From Fidelibacterota bacterium TCS55 (lineage in GTDB: Bacteria > Fidelibacterota > Marinisomatia > Marinisomatales > TCS55): 14,927 nucleotides of DNA. The translations under genes and the position numbers were made by a program. Positions 14,897 to 14,927 of the stretch are shown in pieces. Each line of letters begins with the position of its first letter. Position 1 is the first letter of the stretch. Below the pieces are notes generated by a model. The model saw only the letters and a list, made by a program, of their open reading frames with translations. It had not been told where the DNA came from and made no database searches. The stretch spans positions 1-14,927 of the forward strand of contig CAJJBS010000114.1 in the NCBI GenBank assembly GCA_905182385.1, in the 5' to 3' direction.

Positions 14897-14927
14897 ATAT
14901 TTCTATCATTAGAAAATGAAATATATA

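Noticed and set aside
14850..14927. Possible S-adenosylmethionine riboswitch leader before metK.
   Set aside because: The 78 visible bases are almost all A/T with no paired stems or conserved core. A longer leader would lie outside the window.

Overview
This window is a compact, A+T-rich bacterial chromosome segment with almost no intergenic space. No gene-free stretch exceeds about 130 bases. Several features point to a Gram-negative bacterium of the Fibrobacterota-Chlorobiota-Bacteroidota (FCB) group: an LptF/LptG-family lipopolysaccharide permease, a large lipoprotein with a C-terminal YPNGGE/W-type domain, an outer-membrane barrel with a signal peptide ending in A|Q, and start codons mostly lacking Shine-Dalgarno sequences. 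A marine lineage such as Marinimicrobia (SAR406) is my best guess. That placement is inference from style, not from a marker gene.

Layout, left to right. (1) Bases 1-3174, minus strand: a tight cluster read PMM/PGM phosphohexomutase -> polyprenyl diphosphate synthase -> bifunctional phosphoglucose/phosphomannose isomerase (cut by the left edge). The genes are joined by short overlaps, including TAATG. (2) Bases 3248-4485, minus strand: murQ (MurNAc-6-phosphate etherase) followed by a short GGQ release-factor-like protein, coupled through ATGA. (3) Bases 4522-5403, plus strand: prmA, divergent from murQ across 36 bases. (4) Bases 5406-6779, minus strand: an AGCS sodium:alanine/glycine symporter, tail-to-tail with prmA. 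(5) Bases 6852-7943, plus strand: an LptF/LptG-type permease. (6) Bases 7917-12202, minus strand: a 964-residue predicted lipoprotein and a downstream outer-membrane barrel protein, coupled through ATGA. The barrel gene's 3' end overlaps the permease gene by 27 bases. (7) Bases 12270-12304: a clear intrinsic terminator. (8) Bases 12328-14849, minus strand: metK then ahcY, the S-adenosylmethionine synthesis and S-adenosylhomocysteine recycling pair.

How the genes work together. The left cluster interconverts glucose-6-P, fructose-6-P, mannose-6-P and mannose-1-P and also makes prenyl diphosphates, which would suit sugar-nucleotide and lipid-carrier supply for the envelope. MurQ recovers peptidoglycan sugar, the LptF/G permease exports LPS, and the lipoprotein/barrel pair is an uncharacterised envelope module. 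MetK and AhcY sustain methylation reactions, of which PrmA (methylation of ribosomal protein L11) is one local example. Most genes are ordinary housekeeping. The least explained part is the lipoprotein/barrel pair. I saw no CRISPR array, mobile element, tRNA, rRNA or riboswitch.
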